From Aureobasidium sp. EXF-3400 (lineage: Eukaryota > Ascomycota > Dothideomycetes > Dothideales > Saccotheciaceae): a stretch of 64,000 nucleotides of DNA. The stretch spans positions 1-64,000 of the forward strand of contig SWBL01000136.1 in assembly GCA_024195585.1 (NCBI GenBank), written 5' to 3'. Position numbers and translations under genes: made by a program. Positions 1-10,185 of this stretch are shown here, piece after piece; within the stretch, counting starts at the first letter, position 1; every line of letters starts with the position of its first letter. The notes under the pieces are model-generated. The model saw only the letters and a list, made by a program, of their open reading frames with translations. It was not told where the DNA came from and did not search any database.

Positions 1-21
1 ACAAGTTACTCTACCTTGCAG

Positions 22-1209
22 GTGGCTTTGTACTATCTTGTCCTGATCATGCCTTGTGTCCCCAAGTCTGATTTTACCATGCAGCAGTCGGTCGATTCGC
101 CGTCAGTCCGTGCTCTGCAATGCGGTCGCCGCATGTTCCTTGCCGCTTTGATCCTCGCATCCAAGTACTTGCAGGACCGCAACTACTCTGCCAAAGCCTG
201 GAGCAAGATGTCGGGCCTTAAGGTCGTTGAGATCAACCTCAACGAACGCGCTTTCCTCGAGGCGGTCAACTGGAAGCTACACCTCCCAGAGCCCCTGTTC
301 AAGCGTTGGACTGAAGTTGTTCTGCGCTACACCCCTGGCCAGGCTCCTCCACCATCTGGACAGAGTCAAGCTAATGGTACCGCTAACGAGGAAGTCTTGA
401 CATGGAAGGACATTATTCCTCAACTTACACCTGACTTGGAACTTGTTGCACCTCCTGCAACAGAGACTGTTGATCGCGAACGATCAGAGTCGCCAGTCGC
501 AATCTACAACACGTTGCCATCATACCTCGAGCCTCAGCCAGAAGTCAGACCCCCCACTCCCATCCTGGGCGTCAGCTACTTACCAACTCCTCGTTCTACG
601 CCTCCACCTGCTCTAGCTCCTGCAGTGAGTATCGGCAGTGTTGAGATGTGCAACATAGTTGGCAAGCTCAGCCGTCGTTCATCGTTTGGCAGCCAGGTCT
701 CTTCTGTGCCCAGCCCTGCGTCGATGTTGTCGGAAGCATCTCGCCTGTCACCTGCGTCGTCAGTGACTTCAGTGGGCTCTTACAACTCCTACACGCAAGA
801 CCGCATGGTCAAGATTTCTGTTGAGGAATCAAATACTGCCTTTTTAGTAACTAAGCCACAATCAACCGCGTATGACGCTCAGCCTCAGGCCAGCCGAGCG
901 GTCAAACGTAGCCAGGAGCTCATCTCTGGCTCGGAGGAGGAAGAACGACGAGCACCCCTCCAGATGAGAACAAGCTCGCTGCTCAACAAGCACGAGGGCA
1001 CCAAAGCATTGCCGATTATTCTGGACGATGAGGACTGCGCCAGCAATAGCGTGGCAGCAGAAGTCGCCGGTCTACAGGCAAAGGCTTGGTCTACATATAA
1101 TAATTCCGCCTCCAATGGAGAAGAAAGGAAACGTCGGCGGGTGGCGTATGGCTGTGAGGAGCCATGGGCTGACCGAGCCCTCGATTGCGGCGCAGTAGTC
1201 GTCAATTGA
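22..1209 (+). CDS. Pho85-type (Pcl/Clg1-like) cyclin, 5' partial
   Basis: The reading frame is open from the window start, but bases 1-21 end in a pyrimidine-rich ttgcag, so I read them as the tail of an intron and start the visible exon at 22; there is no genuine ATG here. The first ~80 residues (VALYYLVLIMPCVPK, then LAALILASKYLQDRNYSAKAW and ERAFLEAVNWKLHL) match the second half of the cyclin box of Pho80/Pcl/Clg1 cyclins, which activate Pho85-type kinases in cell-cycle and nutrient control. The remaining ~300 residues are Pro/Ser-rich and probably disordered, ending in a basic KRRR cluster. The N-terminal half of the cyclin box lies outside the window. Family is fairly certain; which cyclin subgroup is not. 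Confidence 0.8.
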   Translation: MALYYLVLIMPCVPKSDFTMQQSVDSPSVRALQCGRRMFLAALILASKYLQDRNYSAKAWSKMSGLKVVEINLNERAFLEAVNWKLHLPEPLFKRWTEVVLRYTPGQAPPPSGQSQANGTANEEVLTWKDIIPQLTPDLELVAPPATETVDRERSESPVAIYNTLPSYLEPQPEVRPPTPILGVSYLPTPRSTPPPALAPAVSIGSVEMCNIVGKLSRRSSFGSQVSSVPSPASMLSEASRLSPASSVTSVGSYNSYTQDRMVKISVEESNTAFLVTKPQSTAYDAQPQASRAVKRSQELISGSEEEERRAPLQMRTSSLLNKHEGTKALPIILDDEDCASNSVAAEVAGLQAKAWSTYNNSASNGEERKRRRVAYGCEEPWADRALDCGAVVVN

Positions 1210-1622
1210 GAGAGAGAGCACAGATCAGTGCCACATATCATTTTTAAGACTTAACAAAAAGCGTGTCTTTGACAAAAGCTTTGATGAAATCATTTTTTCT
1301 GCTTGATACCACCAGGGATCGGGGGAGGATTGGGAAAGCTCGATATGAGCAGGCGAAGTTAGGCGCATAACTATAGCTAGCTGTAGCTGAATACCGAATG
1401 TACAGAGAGTACTTTTTTTGTCTTTCAAGTCAAGGAACATTGCCTCTCAGGTGAAATGATGCAGTCGTGGATGCGCTGGTCATTGCAAGTCTGTCACGCG
1501 ACCAAGTCGACGTCCTCTTTTGCTTTTTGAAGCAGTGTAACAAAGAAGCAAGCCTCGCCATGTCAAGCGCTGGTTCTTGATATGGCATATGAATCTTAAC
1601 CTTAGTCAGGCACAGCACGCGA
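1210..1622. other. Convergent 3' intergenic region
   Basis: The region separates the 3' ends of the cyclin and the Aim19-like gene. Open frames here (for example 1225-1440 minus) show no domain and no splice support. I see no RNA gene or repeat. Confidence 0.6.
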
Positions 1623-2080
1623 TCACTCATCCCTCGCCTCTCTCTTGCCAAAAGTGTATGCAAGACCACCACTGACAATGTTTGCAGCGCAAAGACCCAG
1701 CGTAAGTCCTCTGATAGCACCTCTAGCACCAAACTTGCTTGCAAAGGCTTGCTTCCTCCTCCTGGCGACAACCAAGTATGCAGCACTCCAAGCAGAAGTC
1801 ACACCAGCAGAGTCGACAGGGTAACCGTTCAAATTCAGGTATGAGGAGAAGAGGAGGACGGGGACGAAGAGCATGGGTAGCTTTTGAAAGGGGCGGAAGT
1901 GCTGGGCTGTGATCAGGGTTGCGAGGGCGGTGGGAGGTACGGAGGATTCTACGAGAGTGAGGGTTAGTATGGTGGAATTGGTGTTGAAAGTGGGAGGGAG
2001 GACGTACCGCCCCATGCGCGCATGGTGGTGAGGACATCCTCTTTGGCGTCGGTGGTCTTGTCGGTTCCTGGCATAGGCAT
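1623..2080 (-). CDS. Aim19-like small mitochondrial membrane protein
   Basis: Two exons on the minus strand: 2080-2008 and 1948-1623, with a 59-nt intron (GTACGT...CGTAG, 1949-2007). The product is 132 aa. Exon 1 encodes a short hydrophilic N-terminus beginning MPMPGTDKTTDAKEDV. Exon 2 holds two or three hydrophobic segments (LPMLFVPVLLFSSYLNLNG, SAGVTSAWSAAYLVV, LTLGLCAANIVSGGLAYTFG) and a basic ARRRKQ turn. The size, segment pattern and the HFRPFQKLPMLF...GYPVDSAG region fit what I recall of fungal Aim19 (altered inheritance of mitochondria 19). It is divergent from the DnaJ gene with 291 bp between start codons. The name rests on memory of the family. Confidence 0.65.
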
Positions 2081-2371
2081 GTTGAAGGTTGTGTGATGTT
2101 GCAGAGAAGGAATGCTGTTGTTCGAAATGGTCTAGAGATATCAAAGCTGGAAATGCCGTCATGGTCGAGGCAGGCCAATCACATCCCAAGACGTCAAGTG
2201 TGACCCTGTCCTCTCCCTTCTTTGTGTTGCGCCAGTCTGGCCCGCAATCGCAACGCAGCGCTGCTGATTGAGGCCAATTATCCACTTCCACACCCTCCAA
2301 GACAGTCGACCACACCCTTCGACACACCCTCAGGGGTACTCGCCTCCCCTTTCTCTGCCCACATCACCACA

Positions 2372-3476
2372 ATGTCATCGGAAAAGTCGCGCGAGCACCA
2401 CGACGGCAGCAGCGGCCGCGCCTTTACTGCAGACCAAAAGGCCGCCGTCGTCCGCGTCCGCAAATGCAGTCCCACCGCCTTCTACGACATCCTGGGTCTG
2501 GAATCCGTCAAAACAACTGCCACAGAATCAGACATCAAGAAAGCATACCGCAAGCTCAGTCTGCTTACCCATCCCGACAAGAATGGCTACACTGGTGCCG
2601 ATGAGGCTTTCAAGATGGTTGCTCGCGCCTTTGCTGTCTTGAGTGATGCGGATAAAAAGGCAAAGTTCGATCGCTTTGGAGGGGATCCTGATAGCAGGTT
2701 CCAGGGTGCGAGTGCTAGTTCGGCGAGCCCCTTCTCTGGCGGCGGTGCTACGAGGAGGGGTCCTGGCGGCGGTGGCATGTTTGATGATGAGATTAGTCCA
2801 GAAGACCTGTTCCGTCAGTTCTTTGGCGGCGGTGGCATGGGTATGGGTGGTGGTGGTTTTGGAGGTCCATTTGGTATGTCTACTTCTGGTCTTCTCCAAA
2901 GGTCAATCGCTAATCAAAGCAACAGGGGGTGGACTCTTCGATGGCCCAGGCTTTGTCTTCAACTTGGGTGGAGGCCCTGGTGTGCGTGTTCATCAATTCG
3001 GCGGTGGTGCACCGCGACGACGACCCCAAGCAGCCAGAGATCCCAACCAACCGCCTCCATCCCTCCTCCAATCGCTACAATCCCTTCTCCCACTACTCCT
3101 CCTCTTCATCTTCCCTCTTCTCTCAGGTCTCTTCTCTGGTAACGGCACATCTTCAGGTCCTTCCGTGCGCTTAGAACCCTCACCGACATACACCCAACAT
3201 CACACCAGCTCTGGTTTCGGAGTTTCGTACTATGTCGATCCACGCGAGGTAGCCGATATCTCGACACGGAAGTGGAAAGAGTTGGATAAGAGAGCAGACA
3301 CAACATACGTGCACAGATTGTCTAACGAGTGTGAGGTGCAGCAGCAAAGGAGGCAGCAGATGTACCAACAGGCTCAAGGCTTCTTCTTTACCGACCAGGT
3401 CAAGTTGCAAGAAGCCAGGAGGTATGAGATGCCTTCTTGTAAGAGATTGAATGAATTGGGCTACAGAACTTCATGA
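2372..3476 (+). CDS. ER-anchored DnaJ (Hsp40) co-chaperone, Hlj1/DNAJB12-like
   Basis: Two exons, 2372-2873 and 2926-3476, around a 52-nt intron (GTATGT...CAACAG), give 350 aa. The J domain spans about residues 37-104 with HPD at 67-69, followed by a Gly/Phe-rich linker. A single hydrophobic segment (about 214-238, LLQSLQSLLPLLLLFIFPLL) anchors it in the membrane, and the C-terminal ~110 residues resemble the DUF1977 domain of ER DnaJ proteins. Members stimulate Hsp70 ATPase at the cytosolic face of the ER during ERAD. The start at 2372 is chosen because the J domain follows a normal short N-terminus; upstream in-frame codons look like leader. Confidence 0.85.
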
Positions 3477-3659
3477 TGAAAGGCCAATTCTCAATTCGGT
3501 TTTGTCCTCGTGAAATGAGGTTAGAGAAGGAGTCTTTTTTTCTTGTATATCCACACTTCTTCTTCTCTTTTTGCATGAGCGTTCTCTTGAAGCTGGAAAG
3601 GCAAACCTTTTGCTTGCATAATTGCATTCTTTTTCTCTTTTCGTCACTCGCCTTGCCAG

Positions 3660-4227
3660 ACCCTGCCAATGACACGACCTACCCCATTTCTTCGATTTAT
3701 CGTAGTTCCGAGGTAACGGTACCAAGTAACCAGCAACCACACTCAACACAGCAGCACCTCAGAACCGTGGATCTTGTAATGCTACAACTCCACCGGTGAG
3801 ATGGTAATCCACAGCATTCTCCGCTACTTCCATGGCTAGCATGGAGATGAAACTCATACCCATTGCCGTATTGAATGCTGCTTTAAGAGGAAGTTTATCC
3901 TTTGCCCCAATTGCAAAAGAGAAGTTTCCAAGATGATGGAGGTGCTGAGACCTGATGTGTTAGTGTTTTCGAAATTGAGGAGAAAAGATAGCAAGGATGA
4001 GACTACTTACTGGATAAAGCCATCATAGTGCCCATACCTAGATCTGGCATGTATGTTTGCAATGCCCAAAGGGCGGAAAAAGCGCCGATTGTGCAGCCTA
4101 AAAGGCACCGAAATGTGTTGATAGTTGCTGTTTTCCAGGTTCCTCGGCAGGTCGAGAAAGCACGTTTGCTGGAATATAGTGTAGGGTTTGGAGTAGTAGC
4201 AGGAAGATGGTAGAACTTAGAAGGCAT
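3660..4227 (-). pseudogene. Degraded DUF4396-like membrane protein gene
   Basis: The minus strand carries an exon (4227-4011) with a hydrophobic GCTIGAFSALWALQTYMPDLG stretch, a good 59-nt intron (GTAAGT...ACATCAG, 3952-4010), and a second exon that starts in frame as SLSTSIILETSLLQLGQ. Near 3900-3908 the homology jumps by one base into a frame reading DKLPLKAAFNTAMGMSFISM then AMEVAENAVDYHLTGG. That frame meets TGA at 3759-3761, where the family (from memory) has Trp, yet protein-like sequence (VVAGYLVPLPRNYDKSKKWG) continues beyond it to about 3660. One frameshift plus one nonsense codon point to a pseudogene; assembly error at both sites is the alternative. DUF4396 proteins have no firm function. 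Confidence 0.65.
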
Positions 4228-4515
4228 CTACTCAAGATCAGCGACTTACCCGCATATTAGTAGAAGTTTCCATCTCTATAGCAGGCTTTACTCAAAGAAT
4301 AACCGCCATGCATCGACTTTCGAGTCATGTCGTGGGCAGAGAAGACTATCAATCCAAAAGAGGAAGTTGACAGCCCGTTTGGACGGCGAAAGTGTCAGTG
4401 CGGTGTTCGATGAGCAAGTAACAACAACCACAAAGTTCAACCTTGCCCTTCTTTACCTATCCCGATACCAATTCATCCACCATAAAACCACAAATTTTCA
4501 ATTTTCAGATCCAAT

Positions 4516-5416
4516 ATGCCTCCCACCTCAAAATCCACAAACACTGAATCTCGAAAATTGAAGATTCTCATGTTACATGGTGAGAAACGAATACATACAT
4601 ACATCTACCTCAAACCAAAGATCCCAATCCTAACTTGACACCAAAAAAACAGGCTACACACAATCCGGTCCTCTCTTTGCAGCCAAAACCCAACGAATCA
4701 AAAAACTACTCGAAAAATCTCTTGCCGGTTTACCCATCAAAACCGATGATATTCCGATTACTGGCATCGACCTCTTTTACCCTACTGGTCCTTTCAAAGT
4801 CTCTTCTGCAGATCTGAATGGAGCAGAAGTCAGACAAGACGCGAATGGATGGTGGAAATTAAGGGAACGTGGACAACTTCAAGAAGGTGTGGAAACAGGA
4901 CTCGATCAAGTGGCAAAAGTGCTAAAGGAAAATGGGCCTATGGATGGGGTTGTGGGGTTTAGTCAAGGTGCTGCTTTGGCTGCTATGGTGGTTTCTCTGC
5001 TTGAACCGAACAGAGAAGATGCGTTTGGGAAGGTTGCAGGAGGTATGGAGTTTCCGCATTCGTTTGCAGAGTTGCAACACCCACCGCTGAGGTTTGGAGT
5101 CTGCTTTTCGGGGCTGTTGAACAAGCATCATGCGTATACTGCGTTTTATGAGCCGAGGATTCAGACGCCGGTGTTGCATGTGCTGGGCAGTATGGATACT
5201 ATCGTGGAGGAGAGTGAGTCTTTGGCTCTTGCGGATCGATGTGCGCATGGTGGGAAGGGGATGGTTATCAGACACGCTGGTACGCATACTGTGCCCACGA
5301 GTGATAGGGATATAGCAGCTGTGATTCAATTCATTCGCAATGCGTTTCCCCTTGAGGATGCATCTGCGAACAAAGACGACGAGGAAGATGTACTGGATAT
5401 GGATATGCCTTTTTAG
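4516..5416 (+). CDS. FSH-family serine hydrolase
   Basis: Exons 4516-4579 and 4653-5416 flank a 73-nt intron (GTGAGA...AAACAG); the product is 275 aa. The N-terminal LKILMLHGYTQSG is the first strand and oxyanion turn of Fsh1/Fsh2/Fsh3 alpha/beta hydrolases. The nucleophile is Ser125 in GFSQGA; the likely acid is Asp203 in GSMDTIVEE and the base His233 in AGTHTVP, so the triad is intact. The acidic tail (DDEEDVLDMDMPF) is dispensable-looking. Family members are small cytosolic esterases or thioesterases whose natural substrates are mostly unknown. The gene is divergent from the broken DUF4396 gene (288 bp apart). Confidence 0.88.
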
Positions 5417-5757
5417 ACTAGAGCGTTCCTTCAACTAGACATGGATCTTAGAGGAATCACATCAATGTAACCAAAAACTTGCACCATCTGATCAATTTTT
5501 CTTGCAATTCGTGAGACGTCGTAACTAGAAACCAGTATCCAAAAAGATCAGACCGTATCCGTTCAACCTCTTCATAATGACAGACATTATATGACCAGAG
5601 AAAAAAAAGGACGTATGCATCTAAGAAGAAAAAAGAAGAAGAAAAAGAAGAAGATGCGAAGAAAGTAACGCACACGCGTGAACCAGCAGCCTGCACCAAA
5701 AAACGAATGTGATAATCCGAGAGTTATCCGTGTGTCTGTCATCCCAGAGAACCACAC
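5417..5757. other. Convergent 3' intergenic region with purine-rich tract
   Basis: The stretch separates the FSH hydrolase and BTB genes. It contains a simple-sequence AAGAAGAAGAAAAAG run around 5620-5660 and nothing else I can support. Confidence 0.6.
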
Positions 5758-6932
5758 TCAGTGTTCATCGTATCTGGCAGAATGGTAGTAAGAGTAATCG
5801 CCATCGATCGCCTGAGCCCACGCATCGCGGATATGATCCTTGTCACCACTCAACAGCATCTCGGCGATCTCTGTCAAGAGCTCTCTACTGACATCAGGTA
5901 CGAAGTTCTGCAGCACATCCGAGTGACTCCAGAGTACGATGAATGTTTCAACCACCAAGCCTCTTCCAATAGAATCAGGTGGGAGTGATGGGTAGAGCAA
6001 TTCAATAAGTGGTCGTACAATATTCTCAGACGAAGACGCCGAGGGAAGGTCATCCTTATTGTCGGTAAGAGCTGACGCCTTGGGCGATTTGCCATTGTGC
6101 ATGTTGCCAATGCACTGCAAAATGCGATTCATGACTTCATTCTGGAAGTCCGAGTTTTGCACCTTCTCGCCGAAGATATATGCTTGCAGTAAGTCAATAT
6201 ACGTGTCGTAAGCGGCCGATCGTGAGTCCAGAGCTGCGTTGGAAGCGGCAAGGTCCAGAGATGTAATGCTCTTCTTGTCGTATATATAGTGGGCATATAG
6301 TTGGAAGACTATCGGATCGTCTTCGGGGAGTTCCAGAGGTGCATCTTCTTCAATCTGCTTATCTAGGAGCTCGGCGAAGTAAGGCGACGAGGCAGCGAGG
6401 CGGGCGGCATGGATATGGAAGTCTTGACTGTTTGTTAAGCTGCCGACACGAACGAGGATGGGTTTTGAGAATGTGCTGAGAGACATAAATGAATTAGCTT
6501 CCTTGATGTTAATGTCAGAACGCACGCGATTCTTTGATGTCATGATACACATCGTTCCGTTTAGGCGTCGTCGCAACTCAATACTGATAAGACTAGAAAG
6601 ATGCACAAGGAAAACAAAGCACACGTTCGCGCTTACCTTTTCTTAATCTGATCAGTCATAGCCAAAGAAAGCGCACTTTCACGTCCGCGACAGATGCGCT
6701 TGTATGGTCTTCCGGGGTCCTCGTCGTCCACAGCTTCCTCATCGCCCATCTCCAGATCGTCGGCAGAGTCCATGAGCGCGTTCTCTTCCAAAGCAACAAG
6801 CTCAGCGATCTGTTTTTCGCTGGGGCTATCGACCTTCAAGATGGCTTCATCTCCACTGTTGTTGCTACGCGGGCTGACGGGCATCTGAGCGCCGCCCTCG
6901 TTCGTCTCGTCCGCTGATCTCTTCGGCGCCAT
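5758..6932 (-). CDS. BTB/POZ domain protein
   Basis: Two exons, 6932-6637 and 6475-5758, with a 161-nt intron (GTAAGC...TCTCAG) give 337 aa. The first ~98 residues are acidic and probably disordered, with a basic RPYKRICRGR patch. Exon 2 opens the BTB fold: strand ILVRVGSLTNSQDF, then FHIHAARLAASSPYFAELLD and the core ELPEDDPIVFQLYAHYIY. A helical tail with LLQAYIFGEKVQNSDFQNEVMN follows, as in many fungal BTB proteins. BTB domains mediate dimerisation and often Cul3 adaptor binding; no partner domain is visible. The acceptor was chosen because it is the only one that keeps KKSTFSKPILVRVG in frame. Confidence 0.82.
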
Positions 6933-7734
6933 CTGAGTATGCGACACTCGTTCTCAAAGGGTCGGGGAAAAGGTGTCGTCGTTCGTCCGCAAAGGTCACA
7001 ACAATCTTGGACAGATGTGCAGAGGAAGAACAGAAATGTCAGTCCCCTAATCAAAATAACAAACACGGACGGACACGGGCAAGTCACGTCAGACGCTCGC
7101 GCGCCGCCTTGCGCATATTAATCCTTGTCAAAGTGGCAGAAAACCGCTTACGCTTACGCCCTCTCCCACCCAAAAAAGATGCAGCCTTGGACGGTTGGTG
7201 CTCTGCCGCGTCGTCAACAATCGTGGGGAACCGAGCGCTGCTATTCGTGCATGTGCATGGTGCATTGTACTTGCATGCGATACATCCTTGCCCCAGCATG
7301 CGCCATCGTGCTTGGGAAAGCCACACATACGGCTGTTCAGTGTTCACGAGACTCGTCATGTGCGTATTTGTCGCGACTTTGATGCTTGTCACTGACGGTT
7401 CAACTCGGCCTCTATCAAATGTGACGCAAGCCTAGATCTCTGAATGTCGTGCAGACTTACGGTCTGAAACGTCCGCCCACCTGGGCCCAACTCCGCAGCG
7501 GTTGGGGTTTCATCGTGTTAGGTTCGGCATCGCTTAAACTGTATCTTCAAACGTCCGCTTAAAGTGCTTCTTTTTCTGCCCCACCGGATAACTATTCATG
7601 TGGCTGTTCACGCGGAAACGACTGCTTTACAAACTCTACATGTCCCCTTCAACTACATTACATCCATCACTGTGATCAGCCAATTTGTCCTGTACAAGCA
7701 ACAGTGGTATAAAGCGACAGATCTAGGGCCACGT
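6933..7734. other. Intergenic: BTB promoter and siderophore gene 3' flank
   Basis: This 802-bp gap holds the 5' flank of the BTB gene and the 3' flank of the acyltransferase gene. Several overlapping short open frames around 7000-7435 lack domains and look random. No RNA gene or repeat is evident. Confidence 0.5.
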
Positions 7735-9386
7735 TCAAATGGCTGGAGCATCCCAAGCTTCACGCCGGATCTTCATCAGGTTCGACTGCTTGTGCGGGAA
7801 GCTGATCTCGCGCTCTTTGAAGAAGCCGACTTCTTCGCAATACTGCTTTACTCTGTAATTCCAACGTTAGTCTTCAATCCACGAGATGCATGTGTTTCGA
7901 CCATCACTCACTTTGCATTGTCGACTCTTGGCTCCAGCATGACTGTCTCGGTTCTAGGATCGGCGAGGAAACAGTAATGAATCAACGCGCTCAACCAAAC
8001 CTTGACACGATGAGAACCTCTGAATCTTTGCTCGCCAACCAGGAGGTGCACTCCGCGGTCATAGTCAGACACTTGGTAACCCAGGTAGGAGCCCAGTCTA
8101 TCTTCTTTGACCCAGTAGATCTCAAAATAGCCAAATGGTTTGCCGTCGAAGCAACCAATCACTGGTATGGAGTGCTTGTTGGTCAAACCAGCCTTCAAGA
8201 ACTCTTCTTGGTGGGAAAGAGGGCCCTGCTCGCCCCACGAGTACGCAACGCGCTCGTCATTCATCCATTTATGGAGGATTTCAGTATCACTCATTTCATG
8301 GTCCATGGTGCCAATGGTTGGAACCTGCGAATCGCTGGCACTTGCGGAGGCGCGAAGCGGAGAAGCCCCAGGAGCTGGATCCGACACTGGACCAATGTGT
8401 TGCACAGGACGTTTAGACAAGGATGCAACGCGGAACGAGAGATATTCGCCAAGGCTGGGAATATATCTTGTATAGAAGGTTTCGCCCTGTCGAGGAGGCT
8501 TGGGACGGATGGGGTGGCGGACATTGTCAGTGAAGATATACTGGGTCGGAGCAGGTGGATAATAGGTAGGCATATGCGAAGACGATTTGAACTGGCCGGG
8601 AGGTGCCCACAAGCCATGGTTTCCACCAGTAGGGATCACTGGACCAGCATTATCGACGATCGAGTCAGGTCTACTGCTGGAAACACCAAGTGCGGGAGAG
8701 TCCGGTCTCGAGTCGATGTGAGTGTGTGAAACCAAGGCAGAGTTGACCTGAGGATTGCTGGTGAAGAGGTAGATCCGAGGGTCGAGCTGCCAGAAATGAC
8801 GGCGAGACACAAACATGGCAGACCAACCTTCAGAAGTATTAGGGTCCAATGAAGTTCCAACAGCAGAGTCCTCGCTTGCAATCAAACCCATGCGCTCCAA
8901 TTTCTGCATCAACTGCTTGCCTCTGAAAACGCCTTCGCGGTTAATGTTGACACGCCATTCACCCCTTGGCCTTCCTGCTTCGGCCGTTCCTCGGGAAGTG
9001 GAGTTGGTGATCTTTGGATCAGGTTCGGATTGATGGAAATACCAGTACAAGGTGGCCCACAGCATCATTGCAATCTGGCGAGTAGGAGAGGATGCAGGAA
9101 ATTGTGAAGGAGTGCGCTCATTAGGCGGGTTGGAGATGCTAGAGATGAACAAATGATCGCTATGGAGAGAGGGTCGTTTGTAGCTGTGGACGCGATATCT
9201 CGGTGCACCGTCAGTGCTGGGGGTAGCGGGAGTGTCATTGTCCTCGCTTTCAATGGTGATGGTCCAGCCAGGAGGGAAAATGTTGTGATGGCTGTGAGCA
9301 TCAACAGACTTGAAGTACAGGCCGCCAAAAACAGGAGTGACGGAAAGATTGTGGCCATTGGGCAGATGCACAATGGAGGGCGCCAT
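7735..9386 (-). CDS. Siderophore N5-hydroxyornithine acyltransferase (SidL/SidF-like)
   Basis: Exons 9386-7912 and 7852-7735, with a 59-nt intron (GTGAGT...TTACAG), give 530 aa. The long frame alone would stop at 7908 inside the intron; splicing restores the conserved end QYCEEVGFFKEREISFPHKQ and IRREAW. The N-terminus (SIVHLPNGHNLSVTPVFGG, HHNIFPPGW) and central region (SPTRQIAMMLWATLYWYFHQ, FVSRRHFWQLDPRIYLF) match fungal SidL/SidF. The C-terminal ~200 residues form the GNAT-like IucB/MbtK-type domain (GYFEIYWVKEDRLGSY, LEPRVDN). These enzymes acylate N5-hydroxyornithine in fusarinine or ferrichrome-type siderophore assembly. The C-terminus API is not a PTS1 signal, which favours a cytosolic SidL-like acetylase over a peroxisomal SidF, but this is inference. 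No other siderophore gene is in the window. Confidence 0.85.
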
Positions 9387-10185
9387 GATTGGATTGTGTG
9401 TTGGCGTGGACAGAAAATGGGTTGTACGCGGTTGAATGTGATGTTGCTGACCAACAACGACGCCAACGGCTTTGACTCGTGATGTGAATTGGAGATAAGA
9501 AATACTCAGCCTTTGATCAACGAGGCTTCACAAAACAGCTGTAGCAAAGCCCTGCTCTCGAATGGAACGGGAAGTTTGTGTCAACAACGTGCAGTTAGCG
9601 CACAGTATGCACGCGTCAGGCGATTGAAAAAGAGTCGAATGGTTGGGCATATCGAGGGCAGACGCGATTCGTGCTCGCGAGTCAACGAGTGACGAAATGA
9701 CGAAGCTCGGGCCGGTTCAATCAAGTCGGGTGTGGCTTGATCAACAGCGGGTGCTTTGATCCAATGAGAGAGTCAGTCTCTCATGTCGTTTGCTGGCAGA
9801 CAGGCAGGACCTTCGTGTTTTGGTCGCGGAACCCAGCAACCATGTCGCGCGTGCCGTTGTCGAGTCCTGTACAGTCGAGTTGAGCAGGACAGTTCTTGTA
9901 GTGACGCGAAGAGAGGAAGATCGCAAAGTCAAACTGCGAACCTCATCTAGCAAATTACCGTGTTACGGGAGTGCTGAAACAGAGGCCCGCGGTGCTGCAA
10001 AAGCTTGTGTGTTTGATACCCGAGCCATCCATCATCTTTTGTCGCTACTATTCCATCAGACATCATGTCTGACAAGACTACAGCGACTGAGACCAAATAG
10101 ACCGCCTTGTCGACCGAGTCCCGCGCAGCAGAAGCACGCAGCACTGCAAGACGGATACTCGACAGCCGCGCCGCTTCCCTCGAGA
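9387..10185. promoter_or_regulatory. Divergent promoter region of the siderophore gene and the 10.2-kb gene
   Basis: The 799-bp region separates two divergent start codons. A GATAAG at 9494-9499 lies about 110 bp upstream of the siderophore gene start; GATA factors (SreA type) repress siderophore genes under iron, but a single core site is weak evidence. A short upstream ORF is listed separately. Confidence 0.4.
10065..10100 (+). promoter_or_regulatory. Upstream ORF (11 codons) before the 1172-aa gene
   Basis: ATG at 10065 opens a peptide MSDKTTATETK that stops at 10098-10100, 85 bp before the chosen start at 10186. It lies in what should be the 5' leader and could damp translation. Its use is not testable from sequence. 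Confidence 0.4.

Noticed and set aside
2222..2371. In-frame N-terminal extension of the DnaJ protein
   Set aside because: The J-domain protein has a normal start at 2372 and the extension is Pro/His-rich leader translation.
7007..7435. 142-codon plus-strand frame between the BTB and siderophore genes
   Set aside because: It overlaps equally long frames on both strands and has no domain-like composition.
9790..10185. N-terminal extension of the 1172-aa protein
   Set aside because: It begins at a non-conserved codon, reads like translated leader, and overlaps an upstream ORF.
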